Under the pieces are notes generated by a model. It was not told where the DNA came from. It did not search any database and saw nothing but the letters and a program-made list of their open reading frames with translations. Shown piece after piece: positions 15,961-24,465 of a stretch of 64,000 nucleotides of DNA (positions are counted from its first letter, which is position 1; the number at the start of each line of letters is the position of its first letter). Origin of the DNA: Mycetocola_A sp015752285 (GTDB lineage Bacteria; Actinomycetota; Actinomycetes; Actinomycetales; Microbacteriaceae); the NCBI RefSeq assembly GCF_015752285.1, contig NZ_JADOUY010000003.1, positions 372,001 to 436,000 of the forward strand. The letters are read 5' to 3'. A program made the position numbers and the translations under genes.

Positions 15961-16809
15961 ATGACGGTAGTCCGCGCCGCAATCACCCAGACCACCTGGA
16001 CCGGCGACAAAGAATCCATGATCGCGAAACACGAGCAGTTCGCCCGTGATGCAGCCGCAGACGGGGCGCAGGTCATCTGCTTCCAGGAACTCTTCTACGG
16101 TCCATACTTCGGTATCACCGAAGACAAGAAGTACTACGCGTACGCCGAGCCAGCTGACGGCCCGATCGTGCAGCGGTTCGCACGGCTGGCGAAGGAACTC
16201 GACCTCGTGATGGTTCTCCCCATCTACGAGGAAGACATGCCTGGTGTGTACTACAACACCGCCGTCGTCGTCGACGCGGACGGGACGATCCTCGGCAAGT
16301 ACCGCAAGCACCACATCCCGCACCTCGACCGGTTCTGGGAGAAGTTCTACTTCCGTCCTGGCAACCTCGGTTACCCCGTCTTCCAGACCGCTGTCGGACC
16401 GATCGGCGTCTACATCTGCTACGACCGTCACTTCCCTGAAGGATGGCGTGAGCTCGGACTCAACGGCGCACAGATCGTCTTCAACCCGAACGCCACGAAA
16501 CCCGGCCTCTCGAACCGTCTCTGGGAGATCGAGCAGCCGGCGGCAGCAGGCGCGAACGGGTATTTCGTCGCCGCAGCGAACCGTGTCGGCCGTGAAGACA
16601 ACGAATACGGCGAACTCGCCGTCACGTTCTACGGCAACAGCCAGTTCGTCGACCCGCAGGGCAACGTGATCGGCGGCTACGGCAGTGGTGAGCACGAAGA
16701 GATCGTTATCCGTGACCTCGACATGGACATGATTCGTCAGGTACGCGATGACTGGCAGTTCTACCGCGACCGTCGCCCGGACTCCTACACCTCGATCCCG
16801 AAGCCCTGA
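15961..16809 (+). CDS. Beta-ureidopropionase (N-carbamoyl-beta-alanine amidohydrolase), nitrilase family
   Basis: A 282-residue carbon-nitrogen hydrolase with the full catalytic triad: Glu in CFQELFYGPYF (E43), Lys in KYRKHHIP (K116) and Cys in YICYDRHFPEG (C153). It should release beta-alanine, CO2 and ammonia from N-carbamoyl-beta-alanine, the last ring-derived step of reductive pyrimidine breakdown; N-carbamoyl-D-amino acids are the alternative. The ATG at 15961 follows CGGAGG with good spacing. It is the first gene of the operon, and dihydropyrimidinase follows after 23 bases. Confidence 0.88.
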   Translation: MTVVRAAITQTTWTGDKESMIAKHEQFARDAAADGAQVICFQELFYGPYFGITEDKKYYAYAEPADGPIVQRFARLAKELDLVMVLPIYEEDMPGVYYNTAVVVDADGTILGKYRKHHIPHLDRFWEKFYFRPGNLGYPVFQTAVGPIGVYICYDRHFPEGWRELGLNGAQIVFNPNATKPGLSNRLWEIEQPAAAGANGYFVAAANRVGREDNEYGELAVTFYGNSQFVDPQGNVIGGYGSGEHEEIVIRDLDMDMIRQVRDDWQFYRDRRPDSYTSIPKP

Positions 16810-16832
16810 GCGCGACGACCACAGGAGGAACG

Positions 16833-18266
16833 ATGAAGACCCTCATCAAGAACGGCACCGTGGTGAACTCCACCGGCTCAGCCCCCGCCGACGTGCTCAT
16901 CGACGGCGAAACCATCGCCGCCGTGCTCGCACCCGGTTCGACCCTGCTCGGCTTCGACGTCGAGAGAAACGTCGACACCGTCATCGACGCCGCGGGGAAG
17001 TATGTCATCCCAGGGGGGATCGACGCGCACACCCACATGCAGATGCCCTTCGGCGGTACCGAAGCCAGCGACACCTTCGAGACCGGGACGCGTGCCGCGG
17101 CACACGGCGGCACGACGAGCATCGTCGACTTCGTCGTGCAGTACGCAGGTGAGCACGTGCTCGACCAGTTCGCGCTCTGGCACGAGAAGGCACGTGGGAA
17201 CTGTGCCATCGACTACGGATTCCATCAGATCCTCAGCGACGTGCAGGACTCGTCGCTCACGGCGATGGACGAACTCGTGAAAGAGGGTGTCTCCAGCTTC
17301 AAACTCTTCATGGCGTACAAAGGGGTCTTCCTCTCCGATGACGGCCAGATCGTCAAGGCCATGCAGCGGGCGAGTGACAACGGGTCGATGATCATGATGC
17401 ATGCCGAGAACGGCAGTGTCATCGACCTGCTCGTGCAACAGTCCCTCGCAGCAGGGAACACCTCGCCGTACTACCACGGCATCACACGGCCGTGGCAGGC
17501 CGAGGAGGAAGCCACCCACCGCGCGATCATGCTCGCGAACCTCACGGGCGCGCCGCTGTATGTCGTACACGTCAGTGCCAAACAGGCGGTGGAACAGATC
17601 GCCGCTGCCCGCGACAACGGGCAGAACGTATTCGGTGAGACCTGCCCGCAGTACCTCTACCTCTCACTCGAGGACCAGCTGGGTGCCTCGAGCGACGAGT
17701 GGGGCGACTTCGAGGGAGCGAAGTGGGTGTGCTCGACACCGTTGCGGTCGAAGGCGGAGGGTCACCAGCACCACATGTGGCAGAGCCTGAGGACGAACGA
17801 TATCCAGATGGTCTCCACCGACCACTGCCCGTTCTGCATGAAGGGGCAGAAAGACATGGGTCTGGGCAACTTCTCGAAGATCCCCAACGGTATCGGCAGT
17901 GTCGAGCACCGCATGGACCTGCTCTACCAGGGTGTCGTCGACGGCAAGATCTCGCTCGAACGCTGGGTCGAGGTCACGTCCACCACCCCGGCCCGCATGT
18001 TCGGCATGTACGGCAAAAAGGGTGTGCTCCAGCCCGGCGCAGACGGCGACGTGGTGATCTACGACCCGAACGGTCACACCTCGATCGGAGTAGGCAAGAC
18101 GCACCACATGAACATGGACTACTCCGCCTGGGAGGGGTACGAGATCGACGGTCACGTCGACACCGTTCTCTCGCGCGGCAGGATCATCGTCGACGACAAC
18201 CAGTACCGGGGAACCAAGGGTGACGGAAAATACGTCCACCGCGGCCTCAGCCAGTACCTGATCTAA
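16833..18266 (+). CDS. Dihydropyrimidinase / D-hydantoinase
   Basis: A 477-residue binuclear-metal amidohydrolase. The metal ligands are visible: DAHTHMQ (H66, H68), the carbamylated Lys in FMAYKG (about K163), MMHAENG, VVHVSAK and STDHCPF. It opens 5,6-dihydrouracil to N-carbamoyl-beta-alanine, the substrate of the preceding gene, or D-hydantoins. AGGAGG lies just before the ATG at 16833. Length and motifs fit the family closely. The paired genes argue for pyrimidine rather than purely hydantoin use. Confidence 0.92.
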   Translation: MKTLIKNGTVVNSTGSAPADVLIDGETIAAVLAPGSTLLGFDVERNVDTVIDAAGKYVIPGGIDAHTHMQMPFGGTEASDTFETGTRAAAHGGTTSIVDFVVQYAGEHVLDQFALWHEKARGNCAIDYGFHQILSDVQDSSLTAMDELVKEGVSSFKLFMAYKGVFLSDDGQIVKAMQRASDNGSMIMMHAENGSVIDLLVQQSLAAGNTSPYYHGITRPWQAEEEATHRAIMLANLTGAPLYVVHVSAKQAVEQIAAARDNGQNVFGETCPQYLYLSLEDQLGASSDEWGDFEGAKWVCSTPLRSKAEGHQHHMWQSLRTNDIQMVSTDHCPFCMKGQKDMGLGNFSKIPNGIGSVEHRMDLLYQGVVDGKISLERWVEVTSTTPARMFGMYGKKGVLQPGADGDVVIYDPNGHTSIGVGKTHHMNMDYSAWEGYEIDGHVDTVLSRGRIIVDDNQYRGTKGDGKYVHRGLSQYLI

Positions 18267-18274
18267 GGGCACCC

Positions 18275-19291
18275 ATGGATTTCGGAGCAGTACTTCAAAC
18301 CAACCCGCCGGCCTCACGGACCGTTCACCTCGCGAAACTCGCTGAACAGCACGGCTTCAGTCACGTCTGGACCTTCGACTCCCACCTCCTCTGGCAGGAG
18401 CCGTACGTGATCTACAGCCAGATCCTCGCCGAAACGAAGCGGATCATCGTCGGGCCCATGGTCACCAACCCGGCGACGAGGGACTGGACAGTGACGGCAT
18501 CCACGTACGCGACGCTCAACGAGATGTACGGCAACCGCACGATCTGTGGCATCGGCCGTGGCGACTCGGCGGTGCGGGCGACCAACGGTGCTCCGACGAA
18601 CCTCAAGACGCTCCGCGAATCGATCCATGTCATCCGTGAACTCGCCAACTCACGACCGGTCGAGTACCAGGGTGCCACCGTTCAGTTCCCGTGGAGCGTC
18701 GGATCGACCCTCGACGTCTGGGTGGCGGCATACGGCCCGCTCGCCCTCAAACTGACGGGTGAGGTGGGAGACGGGTTCATCCTGCAGCTCGCCGACCTCG
18801 ACATCGCCGCCTGGATGATCAAGACGGTTCGGGATGCCGCCGAGAACGCCGGACGCGACCCGATGTCGATCAAGTTCTGCGTCGCAGCACCGATGTACAT
18901 CGGTGACGACTGGGAGCACATGCGCGACCAGTGCCGCTGGTTCGGTGGAATGGTCGGCAATCACGTCGCAGACATCGTCTCCAAGTATGGAACGTCCGGC
19001 GCGGTCCCGCAGGCCCTCACCGATTACATCAAGGATCGCGAATCGTACGACTACAACGAGCACGGGCGGGCCGGGAACACCCACACCGCCTTCGTGCCTG
19101 ACGACATCGTCGACCGGTTCTGCCTGCTCGGCACCGCCGAACAGCACATCGAGAAGCTCGAGGCGCTCAAGGCGCTCGGCGTCGACCAGTTCGCCGGCTA
19201 CCTGCAGCACGACAACAAGGAAGAGACCATGCGGGTCTATGGCGAGACCGTGATGCCGGCGCTCAGGGAAAAGATCGTGGCGACGGCATGA
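18275..19291 (+). CDS. LLM-class flavin/F420-dependent oxidoreductase (TIGR03842-like)
   Basis: A 338-residue TIM-barrel protein of the luciferase-like monooxygenase class. HVWTFDSHLLWQEPYVIYSQ, RIIVGPMVTNPATRDW and ICGIGRGDSAVR are characteristic of the subfamily (CPS_4043 type) that is regularly found with hydantoinase genes. The cofactor is F420 or FMN. It sits between dihydropyrimidinase and the ABC genes, and its stop overlaps the next start (ATGA). No dihydropyrimidine dehydrogenase gene is in the window, so a redox role on the pyrimidine is tempting but unproven. Confidence 0.82.
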   Translation: MDFGAVLQTNPPASRTVHLAKLAEQHGFSHVWTFDSHLLWQEPYVIYSQILAETKRIIVGPMVTNPATRDWTVTASTYATLNEMYGNRTICGIGRGDSAVRATNGAPTNLKTLRESIHVIRELANSRPVEYQGATVQFPWSVGSTLDVWVAAYGPLALKLTGEVGDGFILQLADLDIAAWMIKTVRDAAENAGRDPMSIKFCVAAPMYIGDDWEHMRDQCRWFGGMVGNHVADIVSKYGTSGAVPQALTDYIKDRESYDYNEHGRAGNTHTAFVPDDIVDRFCLLGTAEQHIEKLEALKALGVDQFAGYLQHDNKEETMRVYGETVMPALREKIVATA

Positions 19292-20208
19292 CGGCCGAGA
19301 ACCTGGCCCCGGCTATCAGGCGGCGCCCCGGGGCGCCCGCCAGAGAACTGGCGCGCTGGGGATACGGGCTGCTCGGCATCCTCATCCTCGCTGTGGTCTG
19401 GGAACTGTACAAGTTCCTCGGCCCGGCAGACGGCGTGGTGATCGGCGACGCTCGGGTGCTCCCGCGCACGAGCGACCTCGCCATGCCGCACACCTGGGAC
19501 ATGGTCGCGCGCCTGTTCGAGCCGGTCACCCGGTCTGATACGGCGAACCCGCTCTGGCTCGAGGTGGCGCTCGCCGCCGTCGTCACACTCGGGATCGCCG
19601 CGGTCGGCTGGCTGGTCGGCGTGGTCGTCGGGTTCGCCCTCGCGCTCGTCATGCAGCGCTGGCGCCTCGCCGAATGGGGGCTGCTGCCGTGGATCATCCT
19701 CAGCCAGACCGTTCCGCTCATCGCTTTCGCGCCCGTCGTGCGCAGCTGGGGCTCGCGGATCGAGATCGGGGCATTCGAATGGCAGGACTGGATGAGCGTC
19801 GCCGTCATCGCGTCGTACCTCGCGTTCTTCCCGATCGCCGTCGGGGCACTCAAGGGGCTTCAGTCTCCTGACATCATCCACACCGAACTCATGCACACCT
19901 ACGGCGTCGGCTGGTTTACGACACTGCGCAAACTGCGCATCCCCGCATCCGTCCCCTATCTTCTTCCCGCGTTGCGTCTCGGTGCGGCGAACGCGGTCGT
20001 CGGCGCTGTCGTCGCCGAGGTCTCGACGGGCATGCAGGGCGGCATCGGCCGCATCCTCATCCAGTACGCCGGCCAGGCCAGCGGCGACCCGGCGAAAGCC
20101 TGGGGCCCGATCTTCGGATCGATCGTGCTCGGCCTCGCCGCCGCCGGTTCCGTCGCCATCCTCGGCGCCATCCTCAAGAACTACCGACGTGTGGAGATCA
20201 CCGCGTGA
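19288..20208 (+). CDS. ABC transporter permease (NitT/TauT type)
   Basis: A 306-residue inner-membrane permease with about six helices and the EAA-loop region LMHTYGVGWFTTLRKLRIPA, where the ATPase docks. Members of this family import small anions, pyrimidine precursors or amidines. The start overlaps the LLM gene (ATGA) and the stop overlaps the ATPase GTG. A charged Arg/Ala-rich N-terminus precedes the first helix. Confidence 0.88.
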   Translation: MTAENLAPAIRRRPGAPARELARWGYGLLGILILAVVWELYKFLGPADGVVIGDARVLPRTSDLAMPHTWDMVARLFEPVTRSDTANPLWLEVALAAVVTLGIAAVGWLVGVVVGFALALVMQRWRLAEWGLLPWIILSQTVPLIAFAPVVRSWGSRIEIGAFEWQDWMSVAVIASYLAFFPIAVGALKGLQSPDIIHTELMHTYGVGWFTTLRKLRIPASVPYLLPALRLGAANAVVGAVVAEVSTGMQGGIGRILIQYAGQASGDPAKAWGPIFGSIVLGLAAAGSVAILGAILKNYRRVEITA

Positions 20209-21047
20209 CTACCCAGACACAACCCCAGGCCGCCGACACGACTGATGCCGTCACCGTGCGCGGAGTCGACAAGACCTTCGAGACCCGCTCGGGCCAGGTC
20301 CATGCTCTCCAGTCGATCGACCTCACGGTCTCGGCAGGCGAGTTCGTCTCGCTGATCGGTCCATCCGGGTGCGGCAAGTCGACGCTCATGCGGCTCATCG
20401 CCGACCTCGACCAGCCGACGGCGGGGAGCGTCTCGGTCTTCGGCAAGACGGCGAAGCAGGCGCGGCTCGACCAGGATTACGGGATCGCGTTCCAGCAGGC
20501 CGGCCTGCTGCCGTGGCGCACCGTTTCGGCGAACGTCGGTCTGCCGCTCGAACTCCACGGCACGAGCTCGCGTGAGCGCACCTCCCGGATCACCGAACTC
20601 CTCGACATGGTCGGGCTGAGCGACTTCTCCGACCGGTACCCCGACCAGTTGTCCGGGGGCATGCAGCAGCGCGTCGCGATCGCCAGGTCGCTGGCCGAGA
20701 AGCCCGATCTCCTGCTGATGGATGAGCCGTTCGGCGCCCTCGACGAAATGACCAGGGAACGGATGCAGACCGAGCTCGTGCGGATCTGCGCCGAGACCGG
20801 TGCCGCCGTCGTCTTCGTCACCCACTCCATTCCCGAAGCGGTGTACCTGTCCGACCGCGTGGTGGTGATGTCGCCGCGACCCGGCCGCATCCAGGAGATC
20901 ATCCCGATGGCGCTCGACCGGGCACCGGCCGCTGCCGACGGGTTGCGCGAGGAGCGGGCGTTCTTCGACATGGTGACCGCGGTGCGTGAAGCGCTGCACA
21001 CCGGCTCACCGGTGCCTTCCGGTCCGCGAGGCGTGGAGAACCGCTGA
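20205..21047 (+). CDS. ABC transporter ATP-binding protein (NitT/TauT type)
   Basis: A 280-residue ATPase. Walker A is GPSGCGKST, the Q-loop is in AFQQAGLLPW, the signature is LSGGMQQR and Walker B is LLLMDEPFGALDE, with the H-loop in FVTHSI. The GTG start at 20205 overlaps the first permease stop (GTGA), and the stop overlaps the second permease start by one base (TGATG). It should power import of the pathway substrate. Confidence 0.93.
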   Translation: MTTQTQPQAADTTDAVTVRGVDKTFETRSGQVHALQSIDLTVSAGEFVSLIGPSGCGKSTLMRLIADLDQPTAGSVSVFGKTAKQARLDQDYGIAFQQAGLLPWRTVSANVGLPLELHGTSSRERTSRITELLDMVGLSDFSDRYPDQLSGGMQQRVAIARSLAEKPDLLLMDEPFGALDEMTRERMQTELVRICAETGAAVVFVTHSIPEAVYLSDRVVVMSPRPGRIQEIIPMALDRAPAAADGLREERAFFDMVTAVREALHTGSPVPSGPRGVENR

Positions 21048-21844
21048 TGACCGCTGTGATCCCTGGGCGCTCAGCGACCGACCGGCGCGAGAGCGTTCTG
21101 CGCGTCGTCGCGCCGGTGGCCGTCGGAGTGATCGTGCTCGGCGTCTGGCAGTTCCTCGTCAGCGTGGTCGGGGTGAGCGACTATCTGCTGCCGAGTCCGG
21201 CGGCGATCGTCGAGCAGTTCGTCGAGTTCTTCGGTTCGATGGTCTCAGCCACCGGAATCACCGGACTCAACGCCCTGCTCGGGCTCGTCGTCGGGTCGCT
21301 GCTCGGCATCCTTCTCGCGGCTCTCGCTGCGGGCTGGCGGCCGATCGATCACATGAGCGCCCCCGTCGTCGCGTCGCTGGCTGTCATCCCCATCGTCGCC
21401 CTCGCGCCAGTGCTCAACTCCATGTTCGGCGCTGACAGCCAGTTCGGGCGGCAGGCCATCGCCGGCCTTGCCTCGTTCGTTCCCGTCTTCATCAACACGC
21501 TGCGCGGTTTTCGGCAGACACTGCCCGTTCACCGTGACCTCATGAAGGTGTACGCGGCGTCGTCGGGTCAGATCGTCCGCACGGTCACGCTGCCGACCGC
21601 CGTCCCGTTCGTCTTCACCGGCATCCGCATCGCTTCGTCCCTCGCCGTGATCTCGGCACTCGTCGCCGAGTACTTCGGCGGCCCGCGAGGAGGGCTCGGC
21701 GGACTCATCTCGACGTCGGCGGCGTCGAGCGCGTACCCGCGCGCCTGGGCATACGTTGTGGCGTCGATCGTTCTCGGACTCGTGTTCTTCCTCGCGATGC
21801 TCGCCCTCGAACGCCTCGCCACTCGCGGACGACGGCACTCCTGA
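21047..21844 (+). CDS. ABC transporter permease (second NitT/TauT type)
   Basis: A 265-residue permease with about six helices and the EAA segment LMKVYAASSGQIVRTVTLPT. It differs clearly from the permease two genes upstream, so the transporter probably uses a heterodimer of permeases, whereas many NitT/TauT systems have only one. The ATG at 21047 shares one base with the ATPase stop. Confidence 0.9.
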   Translation: MTAVIPGRSATDRRESVLRVVAPVAVGVIVLGVWQFLVSVVGVSDYLLPSPAAIVEQFVEFFGSMVSATGITGLNALLGLVVGSLLGILLAALAAGWRPIDHMSAPVVASLAVIPIVALAPVLNSMFGADSQFGRQAIAGLASFVPVFINTLRGFRQTLPVHRDLMKVYAASSGQIVRTVTLPTAVPFVFTGIRIASSLAVISALVAEYFGGPRGGLGGLISTSAASSAYPRAWAYVVASIVLGLVFFLAMLALERLATRGRRHS

Positions 21845-21914
21845 CTCCTTCCGCCCGCCGGGCGCAAGGCGCACCACAGCACAACACGCACCACGAGAGC
21901 AGAAAAGGACTGAC

Positions 21915-23066
21915 ATGAAACACAGCACACGTCGTCTCGCGACGATCAGCGCGCTCGCCGCTTCGGCAGCGCTCGTCCTCTCGGCCTGTTCCGCGCCGGC
22001 CGACAACGGTTCAGGCTCCGGCGGTGGGGACGACGAACTGACCGAGGTCAAACTGCAGTTGCAGTGGCTGCCGCAGGGACAGTTCGCCGGCTACTTCGCC
22101 GCTCAGGATCAGGGCTTCTTCGAAGAGGAGGGCCTGGACGTCGAAATCATCCCTTCCGGTGGTGACATCGTTCCGCAGGATGCTCTCGCGAACGGAGACG
22201 TCGACTACGCGATCGCCTGGGTGCCCAAGGTGCTCGGGTCGATCGAAGCAGGCGCCAACGTCACCAACATCGCTCAGATCTTCCAGAAATCCGGAACGCT
22301 GCAGGTGTCGTGGGCCGACTCGGGCATCGAGAGCGTCGCCGACTTCGAAGGCAAGAAGATCGGCTCGTGGGGCTTCGGGAACGAGTGGGAGATCTTCGCG
22401 GCCATGGCTGCTGAGGGACTCGACTCATCCACCGTCGAGATCATCACGCAGGACTTCAACATGAACGCCTTCCTGCAGGGAGACATCGATGCAGCGCAGG
22501 CGATGACGTACAACGAGTACGCCCAGCTGCTCGAGACCACCGATCCGGAGACCGGGGAGCTGTACACCGAAGACGACTTCAACGTGATCAGCTATCAGGA
22601 CACCGTCGGCGCCATGCTCCAGGATGCCATCTGGGCCGACACCGAGAAGCTGGAGAGCGACGAGGACTACCAGGAGACAACCGTCTCGTTCCTCAAGGCC
22701 GTCATCAAGGGTTGGATCTACGCGGCTGAGAACCCGGAAGAGGCGGCGGACATCACGATTGCTGCCGACTCGGGCTGGGGCCCCAGCCACGAGCTGTGGA
22801 TGGTCAACGAGACCAACAAGCTCATCTGGCCGGCGCCGAACGGCATCGGCTTCATCGATGAGGCGGCGTTCGACCAGACGGTCGACGGCGCGCTCTCGGC
22901 GGTGAACGAGACCGGGGCTGCACTCATCACCGAAGAACCACCCGCGGGCGTCTGGACGAACGACTACATCCAGCAGGCGCTCGACGAGTTGAGTGAAGAC
23001 GGCGTCGATGTGACGGGCGAGAGCTTCGAACCGATCGAAGTCACTCTCAACGAGGGCGGCAACTAG
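21915..23066 (+). CDS. ABC substrate-binding lipoprotein (NMT1/ThiY-like)
   Basis: A 383-residue protein with a signal peptide and lipobox (VLSAC), a Gly/Ser linker and an NMT1/THI5-like binding fold. QLQWLPQGQFAGYFAAQDQG and ANGDVDYAIAWVPKV resemble binders of pyrimidine-like ligands such as HMP precursors. It is the receptor of the preceding transporter, anchored outside the membrane. The ATG at 21915 follows AAAAGGA. The frame is open further upstream, but that part overlaps the permease. The ligand is inferred to be a pyrimidine, dihydropyrimidine, hydantoin or carbamoyl compound. Confidence 0.88.
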   Translation: MKHSTRRLATISALAASAALVLSACSAPADNGSGSGGGDDELTEVKLQLQWLPQGQFAGYFAAQDQGFFEEEGLDVEIIPSGGDIVPQDALANGDVDYAIAWVPKVLGSIEAGANVTNIAQIFQKSGTLQVSWADSGIESVADFEGKKIGSWGFGNEWEIFAAMAAEGLDSSTVEIITQDFNMNAFLQGDIDAAQAMTYNEYAQLLETTDPETGELYTEDDFNVISYQDTVGAMLQDAIWADTEKLESDEDYQETTVSFLKAVIKGWIYAAENPEEAADITIAADSGWGPSHELWMVNETNKLIWPAPNGIGFIDEAAFDQTVDGALSAVNETGAALITEEPPAGVWTNDYIQQALDELSEDGVDVTGESFEPIEVTLNEGGN

Positions 23067-23074
23067 CATCACCC

Positions 23075-23101
23075 GCCCGGGGCGGTCAGGCCGCCCCGGG
23101 C
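23075..23101. terminator. GC-rich hairpin after the binding-protein gene
   Basis: An 11-bp perfect stem (23075-23085 with 23091-23101) and a 5-base loop, with no T-run. It lies just after the substrate-binding gene and before the aminotransferase ribosome-binding site. It may stabilise the upstream mRNA or attenuate transcription into the last two genes. Confidence 0.5.
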
Positions 23102-23136
23102 ACCCAACCAGCACCATCGCACCGAAGGAGTATGCC

Positions 23137-24465
23137 GTGGCCCTTCAGCTCACGTCAGACAACAACCAGACAGCACTCGACCTCGACCGGTCACACGTCT
23201 TCCATTCGTGGTCGGCCCAGGGCGCGCTCAAACCGCTCGTGCTCGCCGGCGGGCTCGGCACGCGGGTCTGGGATTTCGAAGGTACCGAGTATCTCGACTT
23301 CTCGAGCCAGCTGGTGAACGTGAACATCGGGCACCAGCATCCTGCGGTCATCGCCGCGATCAAGGCGCAGGCAGACCAGCTCACCACCATCGCACCGTCC
23401 ACCGCTAACCTCACCCGTGGCGAGGCGGCCAAACGCGTCACCGGCCTCGCGCCTGACGGCTTTCACAAAGTCTTCTTCACCAACGGCGGTGCGGATGCCA
23501 ACGAGAACGCCATCCGGATGGCCCGACTCCACACCGGGCGGGAGAAAATCCTCTCGACCTACCGCTCGTATCACGGCAACACCGGGGCGGCGATCGTCGC
23601 GACGGGAGACTGGCGCCGCATGCCGAACGAGTTCGCTCGCGGCCACGTGCACTTCTTCGGTCCGTACCTCTACCGCACCGAGTTCTGGGCGACGACGCCC
23701 GAACAGGAAGCCGAGCGGGCCCTGCGCCACCTCGAGCGGGTGATCCAGGGTGAGGGTCCGGCATCGATCGCCGCGATCCTGCTCGAATCGGTCCCGGGAA
23801 CTGCGGGGATCCTCGTTCCGCCGCCCGGCTACCTTGCCGGTGTCCGCGCGCTCTGCGACCGGTACGGCATCCTGCTCATTCTCGACGAGGTCATGGCCGG
23901 CTTCGGACGCACCGGACGGTGGTTCGCCTTCGAGGGGTACGACGTCGTGCCCGATCTCATCACCTTCGCGAAGGGCGTCAACTCGGGTTACGTCCCCGCC
24001 GGCGGAGTGATCATCCCCGACGCGATCGCGGCCGACTTCGACGAGACGGTGTTCCCCGGAGGACTGACGTACTCGGGGCATCCGCTCGCCATGGCGTCGA
24101 TCGTCGGAGCTCTCGACGCGATGCAGGACGAGGGGATCATCGACAACGCGGCCCGCATCGGCCGCGAAGCCATCGGCCCGGCACTCGCCGCACTCGCGGA
24201 CAAGCACGACGTCATCGGCGAGGTTCGCGGTGAAGGCGTGTTCTGGGCGATGGAACTCGTGGCGGACCGGGACACCCGTGAGCCGCTGCCTGCGGCAGCG
24301 ATGGGTCGGCTCAAGTCCGGGCTCGTATCGCGCGGAGTGTTGCCGTTCGTCCAGGACAACCGGATCCACGTGGTGCCTCCGTGCACCGTCACCACCGACG
24401 AGGTCGCCGAAGCCGTCGTGGCATACGACGCGGTCCTCACTGAGCTCATGGAAGGAACAGCATGA
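23137..24465 (+). CDS. Class III aminotransferase, probable beta-alanine aminotransferase
   Basis: A 442-residue PLP enzyme of the omega-amino acid transaminase class. FFTNGGADANENAIRMAR binds phosphate, LILDEVMAGFGRTG holds the Asp that pairs with the PLP nitrogen, and ITFAKGVNSGY the Schiff-base Lys (about K279). It likely converts beta-alanine to malonate semialdehyde, linking the pyrimidine genes to the next dehydrogenase. The GTG at 23137 is preceded by AAGGAG at the right distance; the nearby ATG at 23132 is out of frame. The stop overlaps the next ATG. Confidence 0.88.
   Translation: MALQLTSDNNQTALDLDRSHVFHSWSAQGALKPLVLAGGLGTRVWDFEGTEYLDFSSQLVNVNIGHQHPAVIAAIKAQADQLTTIAPSTANLTRGEAAKRVTGLAPDGFHKVFFTNGGADANENAIRMARLHTGREKILSTYRSYHGNTGAAIVATGDWRRMPNEFARGHVHFFGPYLYRTEFWATTPEQEAERALRHLERVIQGEGPASIAAILLESVPGTAGILVPPPGYLAGVRALCDRYGILLILDEVMAGFGRTGRWFAFEGYDVVPDLITFAKGVNSGYVPAGGVIIPDAIAADFDETVFPGGLTYSGHPLAMASIVGALDAMQDEGIIDNAARIGREAIGPALAALADKHDVIGEVRGEGVFWAMELVADRDTREPLPAAAMGRLKSGLVSRGVLPFVQDNRIHVVPPCTVTTDEVAEAVVAYDAVLTELMEGTA

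Noticed and set aside
23132..23317. Alternative start ATG at 23132 for the aminotransferase
   Set aside because: It is in a different frame; the GTG at 23137 starts the aminotransferase homology.
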